NCBI GenBank assembly: GCA_011390455.1
Contig: JAABSI010000046.1
Location: forward strand, 1-23,077
Source: Trueperaceae bacterium
GTDB lineage: Bacteria > Deinococcota > Deinococci > Deinococcales > Trueperaceae
Direction of reading: 5' to 3'
DNA: 23,077 nt
A model generated the notes under the pieces. The model did not search any database. It had not been told where the DNA came from and worked only from the letters and a program-made list of their open reading frames with translations. This document shows, piece by piece, positions 21,572-23,077 of the stretch. Position numbers and translations under genes: made by a program. Every line of letters starts with the position of its first letter. Positions within the stretch are counted from its first letter, which is position 1.

Positions 21572-23077
21572 TCAGTTCGCGGCCGCCTCGGGCGCGGCCT
21601 CGGCCGGGTGCACGTCGAAGGTGAAGCCGTCCACCCCGGGGTTCACCTCGACCGTGGCGCCGTCGGGCACCTCGCCGGCCAGGATGAGGCGCGCGAGCGG
21701 GGTCTCGAGGCGACGCTGGACCGCGCGCTTGAGCGGCCGCGCGCCGAACACGGGGTCGAAGCCCAGCCGCGCCAGGTGCGCGAGGGCCGCGGGCGAAACC
21801 TCGAGGCGCACGCGCCGCTCGGCCAAACGCTCGCGGAGCCGGTCGAGCTGCAGGTCGGCGATCCGCGCCACGTGCGCCTCGTCGAGGGCGTGGAAGACGA
21901 TGACGTCGTCGACGCGGTTGAGGAACTCGGGGCGGAACTGCTGCTGGAGCAGCGCGAGCACGCCCGCGCGGACCTCCTCGGTCGGGCGCCCCGCCCGCGT
22001 CGCCTCGAGGATCTGGGGGCTGCCGACGTTGCTCGTCATGATGACGACGACGTTGCGGAAGTCGACCGTCCGACCGTGCGCGTCGGTCAAGCGGCCGTCG
22101 TCGAGGAGCTGCAGCAGGACGTTGAAGACGTCGGCGTGCGCCTTCTCGATCTCGTCGAACAGCAGGACCGCGTACGGCTGCCGCCGCACCGCCTCGGTCA
22201 ACTGCCCCCCCTCCTCGAAGCCGACGTACCCGGGGGGCGCCCCGATCAGCCGCGCGACGGCGTGCTTCTCCATGTACTCCGACATGTCGATGCGCACCAT
22301 GCGCTCCTCGTCGTCGAACAGCAGCGCGGCGAGCGCCTTGGCGGTCTCGGTCTTCCCCACCCCGGTGGGCCCGAGGAAGATGAAGGAGCCGACCGGGCGC
22401 TGGGGGTCCGAGAGACCGGCGCGCGCGCGCCGGATCGCGTCCGCGACGGCGGTCAGCGCCTCGTCTTGGCCGACGACGCGGCGGTGCAGCTCCTCTTCGA
22501 GGCGCAGCAGCTTGTCGCGCTCCCCCTCGACGAGGCGCGCCACGGGGATGCCGGTGGCGCGGCTGACGACCGCGGCGATCTCCTCTTCACCGACCTCGAG
22601 CCGCACGTAGGTCGCCGCGTCGAGCTCGGCCGTGAGCCGGCGCACCTCCGCCTCGAGGCGCGGCAGCTCGCCGTACCGGAGCTTGGCGGCGGTCTCGAGG
22701 TCGTACGCGCGCTCGGCGGTCTCGATGCCGGTGCGCGCGCGATCGAGCTCTTCCTGAACCGCACGCAGCGCGTCGAGGTCGCGGCGCTCGGCTTCCCAGG
22801 CGCTGGTCGCCTGGTCCATGCGGTCCTGGAGCGCGCGCAACTCCTCCTCCAGGCGCAAGCGCCGCTGCGCGGACTCGGCGTCGGCCTCCGCCTTGAGGGC
22901 CTGCAGCTCGACCTCGAGCTGCAGCTTGCGCCGCCGCTGGCCGTCGATCTCCTCGGGCAGGCTCTCGAGCTGCACCCGGATGCGGCTCGCCGCCTCGTCG
23001 ATCAGGTCGATCGCCGAGTCCGGCAGGCGCCGGTCGCTCACGTACCGATGCGCGAACGTGGCGGCGGCGATCACCGC
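21572..23077 (-). CDS. clpB: Chaperone ClpB, C-terminal part
   Basis: Hexameric AAA+ disaggregase that, with DnaK, threads aggregated proteins through its pore. The gene enters from the right edge; the last 501 residues are present. The fragment opens with the end of nucleotide-binding domain 1 ([24 protein letters not shown]). A long coiled-coil middle domain (about 35-155) with heptad-like Leu/Glu/Arg spacing follows, then the [14 protein letters not shown] linker. Nucleotide-binding domain 2 has Walker A GPTGVGKT (236-243), pore loop GYVG (283-286), Walker B LLFDEIE (305-311) and sensor-2 GARPLKR (445-451). The intact middle domain separates it from ClpA and ClpC. The C-terminus is a short Ala/Glu-rich tail. 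A TPR protein and RqcH genes follow downstream on the same strand. Confidence 0.97.
   Translation of the reverse strand, partial: AVIAAATFAHRYVSDRRLPDSAIDLIDEAASRIRVQLESLPEEIDGQRRRKLQLEVELQALKAEADAESAQRRLRLEEELRALQDRMDQATSAWEAERRDLDALRAVQEELDRARTGIETAERAYDLETAAKLRYGELPRLEAEVRRLTAELDAATYVRLEVGEEEIAAVVSRATGIPVARLVEGERDKLLRLEEELHRRVVGQDEALTAVADAIRRARAGLSDPQRPVGSFIFLGPTGVGKTETAKALAALLFDDEERMVRIDMSEYMEKHAVARLIGAPPGYVGFEEGGQLTEAVRRQPYAVLLFDEIEKAHADVFNVLLQLLDDGRLTDAHGRTVDFRNVVVIMTSNVGSPQILEATRAGRPTEEVRAGVLALLQQQFRPEFLNRVDDVIVFHALDEAHVARIADLQLDRLRERLAERRVRLEVSPAALAHLARLGFDPVFGARPLKRAVQRRLETPLARLILAGEVPDGATVEVNPGVDGFTFDVHPAEAAPEAAAN

Overview
This 23 kb window is ordinary-looking, gene-dense, very GC-rich (about 70% by eye) bacterial chromosome. 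It has no insertion sequence, phage gene, CRISPR array or rRNA. The gene set suggests a member of the Deinococcota, perhaps the Truepera lineage. Pointers are a futalosine-pathway menaquinone gene (mqnB), a short FtsY, a ClpB chaperone, an RqcH/NFACT protein, and many promoters that place a TAnnnT -10 box only 5-7 nt before a GTG or ATG. That is the leaderless arrangement known to be common in Deinococcus. The taxonomic call is inference: I had no marker comparison.

Layout. (1) 1-2331, minus strand: tRNA-Ser(CGA), upp (uracil salvage), wecA-like polyprenyl-phosphate sugar-phosphate transferase and the start of wecB, with a GTGA overlap between the last two. (2) 2418-2760, plus strand: two tRNA-Gln genes (CTG then TTG anticodon), each with its own TTGACG promoter and followed by a long perfect GC hairpin. 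(3) 2781-4396, minus: rsmJ-like rRNA methyltransferase and a 3-hydroxyacyl-CoA dehydrogenase, divergent from a gabT-like aminotransferase (4580-5896, plus). The latter converges on a two-domain sulfurtransferase (5969-6826, minus). (4) rpe (6915-7595, plus) runs tail-to-tail into accA, and accD-accA form a minus-strand pair. (5) 9579-10975, plus: a degenerate short-chain-dehydrogenase-like protein overlapping nrdR. (6) 11122-11933: rplM-rpsI. (7) 12065-17235, plus: uppP, then gltX-ftsY-mqnB with minimal gaps, then fba. (8) 17232-23077, minus: an MFS transporter, and a protein-quality-control run transcribed clpB - TPR protein - rqcH.

The functions are housekeeping: envelope precursor metabolism (wecB, wecA, uppP), fatty-acid initiation (accDA), central carbon (rpe, fba), translation (tRNAs, L13, S9, GltX, RsmJ, RqcH), membrane targeting (FtsY), menaquinone (MqnB), dNTP control (NrdR) and proteostasis (ClpB, RqcH). 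The less familiar items are the SDR-like protein coupled to nrdR, the TPR protein between clpB and rqcH, an Arg-rich 10-codon ORF directly ahead of rqcH, and two palindromes in the leader of the aminotransferase gene.

No gene-free stretch exceeds 300 bases. The longest are 9388-9578 (divergent accD/SDR promoters), 4397-4579 (divergent rsmJ/gabT promoters plus palindromes), 10976-11121 (rplM promoter and leader), 11934-12064 (rpsI terminator) and 2332-2462 (divergent tRNA promoters).
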